Assembly (NCBI GenBank): GCA_028716845.1
Contig: JAQUPF010000011.1
Location: 1-64,000, forward strand
DNA: 64,000 nt
From: a bacterium
Lineage (GTDB): Bacteria > Auribacterota > Tritonobacteria > UBA1439
Direction: 5' to 3'
The position numbers were made by a program, and so were the translations under genes. Below, piece by piece: positions 42,052 to 51,300 of the stretch (positions are counted from its first letter, which is position 1; every line of letters starts with the position of its first letter). The notes under the pieces were generated by a model that did no database searches, was not told where the DNA came from, and saw nothing but the letters and a program-made list of their open reading frames with translations.

Positions 42052-42408
42052 CTACCGGCGGAAGAGGGGGATGATGAAGGCGTAGAGGAGGATGGCCGCG
42101 ACGAGCAGGATGGATGCCATCATGAGCACCGCCTTGACGCGCGCCGCCCGCATCTCGTGCTTTCGCAGGCCGATCGTCTGGAAGCTCCCCGTGCTCAGGT
42201 AGCTCACGAAGCGCTTCTTGGACTCTGGGAGGACCGTGGGGCCGAGGAGCCTCGTCCTCGTCACCTCCTCGCGTCGCCGGTCGGGCCGCGGATGGGCGAG
42301 GAACCGCTCGACCCGTCGGATCTCCGCCTCGATGCGGCCGAGCCGCTCGTCGATCGAGGCGATCCGCCCGCCGATGTAGCCGCGCCGCCTGCCGAACGGC
42401 CATTTCAT
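42052..42408 (-). CDS. Small tail-anchored membrane protein
   Basis: 118 residues. A basic N-terminus, a helical region with coiled-coil character (IASIDERLGRIEAEIRRVER, about 17-36), then one membrane helix at about 93-113 with a short FRR tail, so the bulk should face the cytoplasm. It lies 3 bp downstream of a larger coiled-coil tail-anchored protein gene. No family recognised; together they could form a scaffold or heteromeric complex (inference). Confidence 0.7.
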   Translation of the reverse strand: MKWPFGRRRGYIGGRIASIDERLGRIEAEIRRVERFLAHPRPDRRREEVTRTRLLGPTVLPESKKRFVSYLSTGSFQTIGLRKHEMRAARVKAVLMMASILLVAAILLYAFIIPLFRR

Positions 42409-42411
42409 GAT

Positions 42412-42978
42412 TCACACGAGCGAGAGGACGATGATGATGACGACCGCCATGAGCCCCGCCGGGAGGGCGAGCCAGAACCCGATCCTGAGGAGGTCCCCGG
42501 CGGCGAGCTCGCCGAGCCGCGGCAGGGCGCGCCCCTCCGGGGCCTCCCGCGCGCCCGCCGCCGCGCCGCGTTCGTCGAGGGCGGGGATGCGCCCGCGGGC
42601 GGTGCTCAGCTCCTTCCGCGCCTTCTGGAGGACGGCGAGCGCCTTGTCGAGCTCCTCGCGGAGCGTGGCCGGCGTCCACCGCTCCTCCTTCACGGCGGCG
42701 ATCTGCTCGAGGAGGCCGGAGAAGCTCTCCCGCGCGCCGCGGGCGAGGACGGCCATGCGCTGCGCGTCCGCCTCCTCGCTCTCCAGGATGGCGAGCGCCC
42801 GCCGCATGGTCTCCCCGATCTCCTTCTTCCCGCGGTACCACTCGTCCTGCCGCCCCTTGAGTTCCTCGAGCGCGCGCTTCTCGTGCTCGAGCTCCTCCTG
42901 CTGCTTCCGAAGCTTCACGAGCTGCTCCTTCGCCCGCTCCACCTTCGCGATCAGATCCTCGTGCTCTCTCAGGTTCAT
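42412..42978 (-). CDS. Coiled-coil tail-anchored protein
   Basis: 188 residues: long amphipathic helices rich in Glu/Lys/Leu (about 1-120, e.g. EELEHEKRALEELKGRQDEW) predicted as coiled coil, a Gly/Ala/Pro-rich joint, and a C-terminal membrane helix (about 166-187). No enzyme motif. It is followed by the 118-residue tail-anchored gene and preceded by a HAD phosphatase. Function unknown. Confidence 0.75.
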   Translation of the reverse strand: MNLREHEDLIAKVERAKEQLVKLRKQQEELEHEKRALEELKGRQDEWYRGKKEIGETMRRALAILESEEADAQRMAVLARGARESFSGLLEQIAAVKEERWTPATLREELDKALAVLQKARKELSTARGRIPALDERGAAAGAREAPEGRALPRLGELAAGDLLRIGFWLALPAGLMAVVIIIVLSLV

Positions 42979-43006
42979 CGACGCCCGCCTTTCTCCCGCG
43001 CCGCCG

Positions 43007-43753
43007 TCAGGCGCTCCCGATCACCCCGGCGATCTCCATCAGGCCGGTGACCTGGAGGTCGGGGATCTTGTGGAACGCCTCCGGATCGAGCCGCGCCTCC
43101 TCGATCTCGCGCTCCATCATCTCCACGAGCTCCCCGTCCTCCTCCCGCCGCTTCACGAGCACGGTGGTCATCCCGGCCATGTTCCCCATCTGGATGTCGG
43201 TGAGCCGGTCGCCGACCATCATCGCCCGCTCCGGCCGGACGCCGAGCTGCTCGAGCACCATGACCGCGATGCGAGGGTTCGGCTTCTCGAGCCGGTGGGC
43301 GAGCGAGTCGTTCCAGTCGAAGAACGCCTCCGGCGGCGGGAGCCCGGGGACCCGGGCGAACGCCTCGAGGACGACGTTCCGCGTGGTGAAGGTGGCGACG
43401 GCATACCGGATGCCGCGCCCGACGAGGAACCGCATGAACTCCACCGCGTCGGGAAAGAGACTGGATTTCCCCGCCCTGATGGAGCCGATCCGCTCCCGCT
43501 CGTCCACGACCCCCTTCGCCCGCTGGAAGGCGTCCCAGGTGGTCTTCAGGCCGATCGTCCCGAGTTTTTCCATGAACCCCTTGTTGGTGAAGTAGGAGAG
43601 CATGTACTCCTGCTCCCTCCCCGGCGGGATCTTCCCGCCGCACTCCTCGACCGTCTTGACGAAAATCTCCGTCCAGTACCGCTTCGGATCCGGGTATATC
43701 TTCGCGATCGTATTGTCGTTGTCGAAGATCACCGCCTCGATTCCGGCACCCAT
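43007..43753 (-). CDS. HAD-superfamily hydrolase
   Basis: 248 residues from the ATG at 43753, which has GGGAGGGGGC upstream. All four HAD motifs are visible: DNDNT (11-15; catalytic Asp11 and Asp13), Thr in ATFTTRN, Lys in EKPNPRI and GDRLTDIQMGN. A cap region lies between the first two. A cytoplasmic phosphatase, possibly phosphoglycolate-phosphatase-like, but substrate cannot be read from sequence. Confidence 0.88.
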   Translation of the reverse strand: MGAGIEAVIFDNDNTIAKIYPDPKRYWTEIFVKTVEECGGKIPPGREQEYMLSYFTNKGFMEKLGTIGLKTTWDAFQRAKGVVDERERIGSIRAGKSSLFPDAVEFMRFLVGRGIRYAVATFTTRNVVLEAFARVPGLPPPEAFFDWNDSLAHRLEKPNPRIAVMVLEQLGVRPERAMMVGDRLTDIQMGNMAGMTTVLVKRREEDGELVEMMEREIEEARLDPEAFHKIPDLQVTGLMEIAGVIGSA

Positions 43754-43779
43754 CGCCCCCTCCCTCAGTCGTCGCGCCC

Positions 43780-45558
43780 CTATTCGCTGCCCGTCCTCCG
43801 CCACGCCGAGAATTCGTCCACGAGGATGCCCCTCCCCTGCTCGAACTCCTCGACCGACAGCGGCCTCCCCGGCACGCCGCGGATCCGCTTGAGGGAGAGG
43901 TAGGCGTCGTAGGCGGTGAGCGGCCTTCCGATCCGCATCGCCTCGATGAGCATTCCCCTCGCCTTCCCGGTGCCGATCCGCTCCATCGCCACGGTGCAGA
44001 TCTCCGCCTCGGGGATCCCGATCTCCCTCGACGAGAGGATCCGCCCGATCTCGTCGAGCGCCGCCTCCTCGCCGAGGAGGCCGAGGGCGAGCACGGCCGG
44101 GTCGCGCACCTCAGGCGACGACGATTGCGCGTAGCGGCGGAGGACCGGGGCGGCCTCGGGGTCGCCCGCGAAGCCCAGGAGCCGCAGCAGGAAGGCGAGC
44201 GCCGGCATGCGCGCCTGCTCGATGTTGGCCGTCGCCCAGCGGATGAAATCCCCCCGCTCGGGCAGCGCCGCGAATGTCTGCCGGACGGACCGCCTGCGGA
44301 CCTCGTCGGCCAGGACCTGCATGTACTGGGCCATGACGCGCGCGGTGTCCGCGTCCGCCGCGTGGTAATCCTCCGCCATGCGGCGGGCAAGGCGGTAGAG
44401 CCGCCGCTCGCCCTCGGCGTGGACTTCCCGGTCGAGGGACGACAGCCTGCCGCACACCGCGTTGATCTCGTCGCCGATCCCGGTGAAGTAGGCCCTGTTG
44501 AACCGGCCGGCCTCCGGCAGCGAGTCGAACCCGGTCACGACGGTCAGGCCGATGATGTCGGCCCTCGGCTCCGCCGACGAGGGGTTGTAGGACGCCCCGT
44601 CGCCGAACCGCCAGGATGCCCACCGCCGTTTGAGCGTCCCGTCGGTCGGGCCGATCCCCCTCGGCGCCTCCGCGCTCCCGGCGGCGAGCCACTCGAGGAG
44701 GCCGAGGGCCGCCTGCCGCATGGTCGCCTCCGGGTTGTCGAGGAGCGAGATGAGGATGTCGAACACCGCCGGATCGTCGACGAGGAGGAGGACCCCCCGC
44801 ACCTCCTCGTACTTCCCGCCCTTGATCCGCCCCCGGGCGATGTAATCAACGAGGACGGGGATCGCCGACGGGTCGCCCGTGCGGAGGAGGGCGAGGGCCG
44901 CCTCGTCCTCGAAGACCCCCTCGGTCATGGCGCTCCGGAGGGCGTCCCTGGCGTCCGCGGCGCCGATGAGCCCCATCATCCGTATGGAGGCCCACCTCCC
45001 CACGTACGGGAGCCGCCCCCAGCCGGCCGCGAGCCGGCCGACGAACTCGCGCCGGGCGTCGGACTCCTCGAACCGGTACGGGACGCCGAGTACGTCCATC
45101 TGCTGGAAGATCGCCTCGACCCGGCGCAGGGCGTCGCTCGTCCGCCCCTCCCGCTCCTCGGCGGCGCAGAGGCGGATGAGCGCCTCGAACGCGTTGAAGA
45201 TCGTCGCCTCGGCGGCCACCCTCCGCTCCCGGTTGAAGTCGGCGAGCGCGCCGATGGCGTCGGCGAGCCTCGCCTCCTCCCGCTCGATCTCCGCCTCCCT
45301 GCCCGCCCGCGCGCCGGAGCCCGGCATCGGTGTCTCGATCCCGGTCGCGGCGTCGTCGATCGACGGCGTGGGGACGGGGGTGACGTCCGACATGAGGCCC
45401 GTTCCGAATTCCTCGAGCGGGATGTCCCTCGGGTTGAGGCTGTCGAGCCAGACGATCCGCTGCTGCCGTATCGTGATCGCCCAGATGATGAGGCCGAAGA
45501 GCAGGACCACGAGCGCCCCGATGGCGATGAGGACCTTGACGTAGAACGAGAGCCTCAC
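43780..45558 (-). CDS. Membrane-anchored HEAT-repeat-like protein
   Basis: 592 residues from GTG at 45558 (GTGA overlap with the plsC stop). The longer N-terminal frame runs antisense through plsC and is rejected. One membrane helix at about 7-29, a Pro/Thr linker (TPVPTPS), then mostly helical sequence with HEAT-like units such as DEAALALLRTGDPSAIPVLV and SSPEVRDPAVLALGLLG. Probably anchored facing the periplasm, acting as an interaction scaffold. Family not further identified. Confidence 0.75.
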   Translation of the reverse strand: MRLSFYVKVLIAIGALVVLLFGLIIWAITIRQQRIVWLDSLNPRDIPLEEFGTGLMSDVTPVPTPSIDDAATGIETPMPGSGARAGREAEIEREEARLADAIGALADFNRERRVAAEATIFNAFEALIRLCAAEEREGRTSDALRRVEAIFQQMDVLGVPYRFEESDARREFVGRLAAGWGRLPYVGRWASIRMMGLIGAADARDALRSAMTEGVFEDEAALALLRTGDPSAIPVLVDYIARGRIKGGKYEEVRGVLLLVDDPAVFDILISLLDNPEATMRQAALGLLEWLAAGSAEAPRGIGPTDGTLKRRWASWRFGDGASYNPSSAEPRADIIGLTVVTGFDSLPEAGRFNRAYFTGIGDEINAVCGRLSSLDREVHAEGERRLYRLARRMAEDYHAADADTARVMAQYMQVLADEVRRRSVRQTFAALPERGDFIRWATANIEQARMPALAFLLRLLGFAGDPEAAPVLRRYAQSSSPEVRDPAVLALGLLGEEAALDEIGRILSSREIGIPEAEICTVAMERIGTGKARGMLIEAMRIGRPLTAYDAYLSLKRIRGVPGRPLSVEEFEQGRGILVDEFSAWRRTGSE

Positions 45559-46184
45559 GGCGCGTCCCCCGCGAGCGCGCGGAGCTCCCGGGCGATGCGC
45601 TCCATCGTGACCTGCCGCGTCTTCTTTCCGGGCATCCTCGACAGGGAGGAGACGAGGAACGGCTCCCCGAGCCGGATGTCGATCTCGGGCCGCCGGACCG
45701 GGAACCGCCAGAAGCGGTAGAGCCCCCTGCAGCCGCTGATGCCGAGGGGGACGAGGGGGACGCCGGTCCGCTCCGCGATGAGGCTGATCCCGCCCCGCGG
45801 CCGCTCGCCCTTCCCGAGCCTGCCGATCCCCCCCTCGGGGAAGATGAGGATGACGCCGCCGTCGGTGAGAACCGCCATCGCCTCCTCGATCGCGTGCCGG
45901 TCGAGCGCCCCCCTGCTCACCGGAAAGCCGCCGAGCCTCCGAATGAGGAGGCCGAGCGGCGGGAAGGCGAAGAGCCCCTCCATGGCCATGATGTGCACCG
46001 GCACCGGCATGAAGGCCGCGATGATCACCGGGTCGAACCATGAGATATGGTTGGAGAAGATGATGAACGGCGGGCGCGCGGGGAGGCGCCCGATCCCCTC
46101 CGTGCGCACCCGCGCGACGACGCGGAAGAGGACGCGGAAGGCCGGCTTGAGGAACCGCTGGAGGAGGAGGCCGCGACGCGCCAT
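45555..46184 (-). CDS. 1-acyl-sn-glycerol-3-phosphate acyltransferase (PlsC family)
   Basis: 209 residues. It acylates lysophosphatidic acid or a related lysolipid at the inner membrane during phospholipid synthesis. The acyltransferase motif I is NHISWFD (45-51; His46, Asp51) and motif III FPEGG (115-119; most family members have FPEGTR). Motif IV is seen as VPLVPLGISG. Length fits small PlsC proteins. Tightly packed between the HMGL-Cache gene and the HEAT-repeat gene. Confidence 0.9.
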   Translation of the reverse strand: MARRGLLLQRFLKPAFRVLFRVVARVRTEGIGRLPARPPFIIFSNHISWFDPVIIAAFMPVPVHIMAMEGLFAFPPLGLLIRRLGGFPVSRGALDRHAIEEAMAVLTDGGVILIFPEGGIGRLGKGERPRGGISLIAERTGVPLVPLGISGCRGLYRFWRFPVRRPEIDIRLGEPFLVSSLSRMPGKKTRQVTMERIARELRALAGDAP

Positions 46185-46200
46185 GGTGTCTCTCCGCCGG

Positions 46201-47985
46201 TCACATCTTGGCGATATCCTCGAAGAGGATATCGACGCCGAGGACGCCGGCGATCGTCCCGTCCTCGCCGCGCACCGGCGCCGACACGGTGATGCAGAGC
46301 GCCCCGTCCATGAGCGACGTGTAGAAATCGCTCACGCGGCTCTCCCCCGTCTCCATCGGCCGCAGGTACCAGCTCCGGTTCGAGAAGTCGAAGCCGTCGG
46401 TGAAGTAGGCGTCGTACGTCTCCTGGTCGCCCGGCCGCACGATGTTCGGGGTGATCTTGCGCCCCCCGCGGTCGGTGACGTACAGGTACTTGACGAACGG
46501 CTGGTCGCCGAGCATCGCCCGGAGCAGCGGCTCGATCCGCGCCGGGTCCATGGAGCGTATCTCCTCCCGCTCGGCCGCCTCCTCGACGATGTGCCGCGCC
46601 ATGGAGGTGACCCGGCTCTTCAGCCGGTCGAAGTCCGACTTGAAGAGCCGCGGCAGGTAGATGCGCGCGAAGTGGAGCATCTCCTCGTCGGAGATGCCGG
46701 TCGTCCGCCCGGCCGCGTACTCCTCGTCGATCCGCTTCTTGATCCGCATGAGCCCCGGGTCGCGCTTGTCCATCCGGCGGTCGCCCTCCGTCCCGAGGTA
46801 CGCGTCGATCCAGTAGGCGATCCCCGCGATCCCCGACTTGTCCGTGATGCTCACCCGGACGGGCCGCCGGAGGAGCCGGACGGTGTCGAACGGGTTGTAG
46901 ATCTCCTCGTTCTTGAGCACGCCGTCGGCGTGGATGCCCGCCTTCGTCGTGTTGAAATCGAGGCCGACGAACGGGTAGTTCGGCGGGATGACGACGCCGA
47001 TCTCGTCCTGGAAATAGCGCGCGATCCTGGTGATGACGGTCGTGTCGAGCCCCGGCGCCGGCCCCCTGAGCGAGAGGTACTCCATGACGAGGCCCTCGAG
47101 CGGCGGATTGCCGGTGCGCTCCCCGAAGCCGAGGATCGCCCCGTTCGCCGCCGAGCAGCCGTACAGCCAGCCGGCGACGGCGTTCACGAGCACCTTGTGG
47201 AAGTCGTTGTGCCCGTGCCACTCGAGCCGCTCCGCGGGCACCCCCGCCTCACGCCTGAGGCCGTGGAAGAGCTTCGGCACGCTCCTCGGCAGCGCCGCCT
47301 CGGCGAAAGGGACGCCGTAGCCGAGCGTGTCGCAGACCCTGATCTTGATCGGGATGCCGCTCTCGTCGGAGAGGCGCATGAGCTCCTGCGCGAACGGGAC
47401 GACGAAGCCGTAGAAATCCGCCCGCGTGGCGTCCTCGAGATGGCAGCGGGGGATGATCCCCGCATCGAGGGCCGCCCGGACGATCCCCAGGTAGTTGTCC
47501 ATCGCCTGCCGCCGCGTCCAGTGCAGCTTGAGGAAGATGTGGTAGTCGGAGCAGGAGGTGAGGATCCCCGTCTCCCGGAGGCCCATCTCCCTGACGAGCT
47601 GGAAATCCTCCTTCTTCGCCCTGATCCAGCCGGTGACCTCCGGGTAGCGGCAGCCGATCTCCATGCAGCGCCGCACCGCCTCCTTGTCCGCGGCGCTGTA
47701 GAGGAAGAACTCGCACTGCCGGATGACGCCGCTGTCCCCGTCGAGCTCGTGGAGCAGGCGGTAGATGCGGACGACCTGGTCGGCGGTGTAGGGGGGGCGG
47801 GACTGCTGGCCGTCCCTGAAGGTCGTGTCGGTGATCCATATGCCGGCGGGCTGCTCCATCGGGACGGCCTTGCCGTCGAACGGGACCCGCGGGATCTCCG
47901 TGTAGGGGAAGATGTCGCGGAAGAAGAGCGGCTCCTCCACATCCCTGAGCGGGTACCGTTTCCCGGCCGAGGCCGTGCGCTTCAT
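46201..47985 (-). CDS. HMGL-family acyl-CoA condensing enzyme fused to a Cache-like sensor domain
   Basis: 594 residues from the ATG at 47985 (ribosome site AAGGGGAAG). Residues ~45-330 form an HMGL/isopropylmalate-synthase-type TIM barrel: DTTFRDGQ (53-60, metal/catalytic Arg57-Asp58) and HGHND (257-261). TKAGIHADG (347-355) matches the following subdomain of homocitrate/isopropylmalate synthases. These enzymes condense acetyl-CoA with a 2-oxo acid; Re-citrate synthase belongs here too. Residues ~470-594 look like a PDC/Cache ligand-binding domain (NRSWY 536-540, TVSAPV 566-571, GVLGVDI 580-586), a fold usually found outside the membrane in receptors, yet no membrane helix or signal is present. 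It lies 24 bp after sdhB. Re-citrate synthase with allosteric C4-acid sensing is a hypothesis. Confidence 0.82.
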   Translation of the reverse strand: MKRTASAGKRYPLRDVEEPLFFRDIFPYTEIPRVPFDGKAVPMEQPAGIWITDTTFRDGQQSRPPYTADQVVRIYRLLHELDGDSGVIRQCEFFLYSAADKEAVRRCMEIGCRYPEVTGWIRAKKEDFQLVREMGLRETGILTSCSDYHIFLKLHWTRRQAMDNYLGIVRAALDAGIIPRCHLEDATRADFYGFVVPFAQELMRLSDESGIPIKIRVCDTLGYGVPFAEAALPRSVPKLFHGLRREAGVPAERLEWHGHNDFHKVLVNAVAGWLYGCSAANGAILGFGERTGNPPLEGLVMEYLSLRGPAPGLDTTVITRIARYFQDEIGVVIPPNYPFVGLDFNTTKAGIHADGVLKNEEIYNPFDTVRLLRRPVRVSITDKSGIAGIAYWIDAYLGTEGDRRMDKRDPGLMRIKKRIDEEYAAGRTTGISDEEMLHFARIYLPRLFKSDFDRLKSRVTSMARHIVEEAAEREEIRSMDPARIEPLLRAMLGDQPFVKYLYVTDRGGRKITPNIVRPGDQETYDAYFTDGFDFSNRSWYLRPMETGESRVSDFYTSLMDGALCITVSAPVRGEDGTIAGVLGVDILFEDIAKM

Positions 47986-48009
47986 CCGTCTTCCCCTTCG
48001 CATGCGCCG

Positions 48010-48726
48010 CTACACCGTCTCTTTGAGCGCGGCGATCTTCAGCGCCGCGATCGCCTCGTTCGGCCGGAGCCCCTTCGGGCAGGCCTCCTCGCAGTTGTAG
48101 ACGGTCCGGCAGCGCCAGACGCCGTCCCTGCCGTCGACGAGCGCGAGCCGCTCGCCGCGGGCCTCGTCCCTGCTGTCGAAGATGAAGCGGAACGCCTTCA
48201 GGAGCGCCCCGGGACCGATGGAGCGGTTGTTGTACCAGAACGACGGGCAGGAGGAGGTGCAGCTCCCGCAGAGGATGCAGTTGACGGCGTTGTCGATCCG
48301 GTCCCGGTCGGCCGGCGACTGCGGGAGCTCGCGGTCGGGGAACCCCGTCTTCCGCACGAACCAGGGCAGGACCCGCATGAGCGAGTCGTAGAACTCGTCC
48401 ATGCAGACGACGAGGTCCCGGATGACCGGGTAGCCGGGGAGCGGCTCGACGGCGATCCGCCGCCCGCGGAGGAGCGCGACCTGGAGATGGCAGGCGAGGT
48501 CGTTCTTCCCGTTGATGTTCATGGCGCAGGAGCCGCAGATGGCGCTCCGGCACGAGCGCCTGAAGGTGAGCGTGCCGTCCTGCTCCGCCTTGATCGCCTG
48601 GAGGCAGTCCAGCACCGTCATCCCCCGCGACACCTCCATCTCGAAGGTGTCGCGGCGGGGACGTGCGGACCGCTCGGGGTCGTACCGGAAAATCCTGAAC
48701 GTGTATTTCCCCAGGGATTCGGTCAC
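48010..48726 (-). CDS. sdhB: Succinate dehydrogenase/fumarate reductase iron-sulfur subunit
   Basis: 238 residues. It relays electrons between the flavoprotein and the membrane quinone site. [2Fe-2S] ligands Cys59, 64, 67 and 79 (CRSAICGSC then C). Downstream Cys150, 153, 156, 160 (CILCGSCTSSC) and Cys206, 212, 216 provide the [4Fe-4S] and [3Fe-4S] centres. Encoded after sdhA with a 66-bp gap and before the HMGL-Cache gene. Direction of catalysis (oxidation or fumarate reduction) cannot be told. Confidence 0.95.
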   Translation of the reverse strand: MTESLGKYTFRIFRYDPERSARPRRDTFEMEVSRGMTVLDCLQAIKAEQDGTLTFRRSCRSAICGSCAMNINGKNDLACHLQVALLRGRRIAVEPLPGYPVIRDLVVCMDEFYDSLMRVLPWFVRKTGFPDRELPQSPADRDRIDNAVNCILCGSCTSSCPSFWYNNRSIGPGALLKAFRFIFDSRDEARGERLALVDGRDGVWRCRTVYNCEEACPKGLRPNEAIAALKIAALKETV

Positions 48727-48792
48727 CGCGCCGCCCTCCCCTTCCCCTCTCCGGGGCCCGTGACGCCGGGCCCGCCGCGTCCCGCCCCCGCC

Positions 48793-50505
48793 CTAGTACT
48801 TCCGCTCCTTCGGCTCGTACCGGGTGATGCGCACCGGGACATGGTCGAACACCGGCCCCTCCGGCCCCGTCCAGGCGAGGGAGTGCCGCAACCAGTCCGC
48901 GTCGTTGCGCCGCGGGTAATCGGTCCTGTAGTGCGCCCCCCTGCTCTCCGTGCGGGCGAGGGCGCCGGCGACGACGATCTCGCTGAAGTCGAGGAGGCTC
49001 CGGAGCTCGATCATCTCCACGAGCTCGGTGTTGAACCGCCTCCCCCTGTCGGTCAGGCGCGCCGCGGCGAACCGCTCCTTCAGCCTCCGGATGATGTCGA
49101 GCTGCTCCCGGAGGGGCCCCTCCGATCGGAAGATGCCGCAGTTCCGCTGCATACCCTCCTGGAGGTCGTCGCGGATGCGGGCGAACGGCTCCCGTCCCTG
49201 CCCGTCCGCGAGGGCGGCGAGGTCGCCCCGGACCCCCGCCTCCGCGGCGGGCGGGAAGGCGGCCCAGCCGAGCCGGGGGAGGTCGGCGCAGGCCGCCCGC
49301 CCCGCGCGCTCCCCGAAGACGACGGCCTCGAGGAGCGAGTTGCAGCCGAGGCGGTTCGCCCCGTGGACGGAGACGCAGGCGCACTCGCCGCAGGCGTACA
49401 GCCCCGGCACGACGGCGCCCGCCGCGTCCCGGCGGACGCGGCCGTCGTTGTCCGTCGGGATGCCGCCCATGGAATAGTGGGCGGTCGGCTGGATCGGGAT
49501 CGGCTCCCGCAGGGCGTCCACGCCGGCGAATCGCAGGGCGAGGTCGAGGATCTGCGGCAGGCGCTTCATGATCTTCTCGGCGCCGAGGTGCCGGATGTCG
49601 AGGTGGACAAAGGCGCCGCCGCCGATCCCCCGCCCCTCGTTGATCTCCGACTGGATGGCGCGCGAGGTCACGTCACGCGGCGCGAGCTCCATCATCTTCG
49701 GCGCGTAGCGCTCCATGAGCCGCTCGCCGGCGCCGTTCAGGATGTGGCCGCCCTCGCCGCGGGCCCCCTCGGTGACGAGGATCCCGCTCGGGAAGAGGCC
49801 GGTCGGGTGGTACTGGACGAACTCCATGTCCTCCAGCGGGAGCCCCGCCCGCGCGGCGACGCTCAGGCCGTCGCCCGTGTTCGCGTGCGCGTTGGAGCTG
49901 ATCCTGAACGCCCGGCCGTAGCCGCCGGTCGCGAGGATGACGGCACGCGCCCGGAAGGTGTGGAGCTCGCCCGTCGCGATGTCGAGCGCCACGACGCCCG
50001 CGCAGGCGCCCTCCTCGATGGCGAGCGCGAGGACCATGAACTCCGGGAAGAACCGGACCGCGTGACGGAGGCACTGCTCGTAGAGCGTGTGGAGAATGAC
50101 GTGGCCGGTGAGATCGGCCGCGTAGCAGGCCCGCTTCCTCGTGTGGCCGCCGAACTCGCGCTGGGCGATGCGCCCCGCCGGCGTGCGGCTGAAGGGGGTC
50201 CCCATGTGCTCCAGCCCGATGATCGCATCCGGCGCGGCCCGCACGAGGATCTCGATGGCGTCCTGATCCCCCAGGTAGTCGCTCCCCTTGACCGTGTCGA
50301 ACATGTGGAGCGTCCAGTCGTCCTCGTCCTCGTTCCCGAGCGCGGCGGCGATGCCGCCCTGCGCCGCGCCCGAGTGGGAGCGGGTGGGGAAGACCTTCGT
50401 GAGGACGCAGCAGGACCCTCCGGCCTGCGCCTCGACGGCGGCGCGCATGCCGGCGAGACCGGCGCCGACGATCACCGTGTCGTATCGGTGCAGCATGGCG
50501 TTCAC
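48793..50505 (-). CDS. sdhA: Succinate dehydrogenase/fumarate reductase flavoprotein
   Basis: 570 residues, standard length. Catalyses succinate/fumarate interconversion in the membrane-bound complex II. FAD-binding GxGxxG in [13 protein letters not shown] (11-23). [10 protein letters not shown] holds His44, the covalent FAD attachment site. HPTGLFPSG and the Arg/His catalytic region ([10 protein letters not shown]) are present. An in-frame ATG nine bases downstream is an alternative start. Confidence 0.96.
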   Translation of the reverse strand: MNAMLHRYDTVIVGAGLAGMRAAVEAQAGGSCCVLTKVFPTRSHSGAAQGGIAAALGNEDEDDWTLHMFDTVKGSDYLGDQDAIEILVRAAPDAIIGLEHMGTPFSRTPAGRIAQREFGGHTRKRACYAADLTGHVILHTLYEQCLRHAVRFFPEFMVLALAIEEGACAGVVALDIATGELHTFRARAVILATGGYGRAFRISSNAHANTGDGLSVAARAGLPLEDMEFVQYHPTGLFPSGILVTEGARGEGGHILNGAGERLMERYAPKMMELAPRDVTSRAIQSEINEGRGIGGGAFVHLDIRHLGAEKIMKRLPQILDLALRFAGVDALREPIPIQPTAHYSMGGIPTDNDGRVRRDAAGAVVPGLYACGECACVSVHGANRLGCNSLLEAVVFGERAGRAACADLPRLGWAAFPPAAEAGVRGDLAALADGQGREPFARIRDDLQEGMQRNCGIFRSEGPLREQLDIIRRLKERFAAARLTDRGRRFNTELVEMIELRSLLDFSEIVVAGALARTESRGAHYRTDYPRRNDADWLRHSLAWTGPEGPVFDHVPVRITRYEPKERKY

Positions 50506-50536
50506 TCTTTGGTCGCCGCCGGCACGCCCGGCGGCC

Positions 50537-50920
50537 TCACGGCCGAACCGCGAGAATCGTCACCAGCCCGAGGCAGAACAGCGCGAGCGCCGCCGCCGCG
50601 ATGAGGACCAGGAGGGCGACCCGCGCGCCGGCGGGGCGGACGCAGTCCTGCACGATCCCCCAGGCCCCGTACCAGCCGTGGGAGAGGGCGAGCGCGAGGA
50701 GGGCGAGATCGAACGTCTTCCAGAGCGGGTTGGAGAGCCGCGCCATGACGTCGGCGTACAGCCGCCGCTCGGCGCCCATGCAGTGCATGAGGACGAAATG
50801 GACGAGGACGAGGACGAACAGGGCGACGCCGCTCACCCGCTGGAAGAGCCAGCCGTACGATCCGGTCGGGTGCGCGGCGGTCGCGCCGGCGCCCCCCGAT
50901 TCACTCCGCGAGAAAGACAA
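50537..50920 (-). CDS. sdhD: Succinate dehydrogenase membrane anchor subunit (SdhD-like)
   Basis: About 127 residues with three membrane helices: [39 protein letters not shown], then a last helix ending VTILAVRP. His residues in the first two helices could ligate heme b and the quinone site lies here. The start is uncertain: no ATG is in frame before the first helix, and TTG at 50920, overlapping the sdhC stop, is the best choice. Longer frames run antisense through sdhC. Confidence 0.75.
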   Translation of the reverse strand: MSFSRSESGGAGATAAHPTGSYGWLFQRVSGVALFVLVLVHFVLMHCMGAERRLYADVMARLSNPLWKTFDLALLALALSHGWYGAWGIVQDCVRPAGARVALLVLIAAAALALFCLGLVTILAVRP

Positions 50921-51257
50921 GGTAGATCCCCCCCGTGATGCCGAGGACGGCGCAGACCGCGAAGACGATCCAGAACGTGGCGCGGTGGTTCCGCATCCCG
51001 ATTCCCGCGTCCAGGGCGGCGATCCGGATCCCGTTGATCGAGTGGAAGAGGATCGCCGCCAGCAGCAGCGACTCCCCGACCCTGAACGGCGCGGTGGAGA
51101 GGGAGCGCATGAGCGCGTCGTACGACTCCTCCCCCTTCTGGACGTGGTGGATGACCCATATGTGCATCGTGAGGTAGACGAGGAGGGCGAGGCCGGAGAC
51201 GCGGTGCAGGACATGCGACCACATCCCCTCGCCCCACCGGTAATGGTACCGTCTCAC
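50901..51257 (-). CDS. sdhC: Succinate dehydrogenase cytochrome b subunit (SdhC-like)
   Basis: 118 residues from GTG at 51257 with GGGGGAAG upstream. Three membrane helices; MWSHVLHRVSGLALLVYLT in helix 1 is the SdhC signature with heme/quinone-site residues, and FHSINGIRIAALD in helix 2 is the H-x-NG-x-R motif. First gene of the sdhCDAB-HMGL run. The frame above 51257 is unlikely. Confidence 0.87.
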   Translation of the reverse strand: MRRYHYRWGEGMWSHVLHRVSGLALLVYLTMHIWVIHHVQKGEESYDALMRSLSTAPFRVGESLLLAAILFHSINGIRIAALDAGIGMRNHRATFWIVFAVCAVLGITGGIYLVFLAE

Positions 51258-51300
51258 GCGCGTCTTCCCCCGATCCCCCGGGCCCGCCGGAGGAGCCGCA

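Noticed and set aside
45739-50604. A plus-strand open frame of 1621 codons, and other long plus-strand frames (10220-13258, 16758-19562, 31312-35121)
   Set aside because: They lie antisense to well-supported genes (plsC, sdhA, clpB, metH, membrane proteins). They are rich in Arg/Pro/Glu/Asp as expected from the complement of G/C-ending codons, and match no motif.
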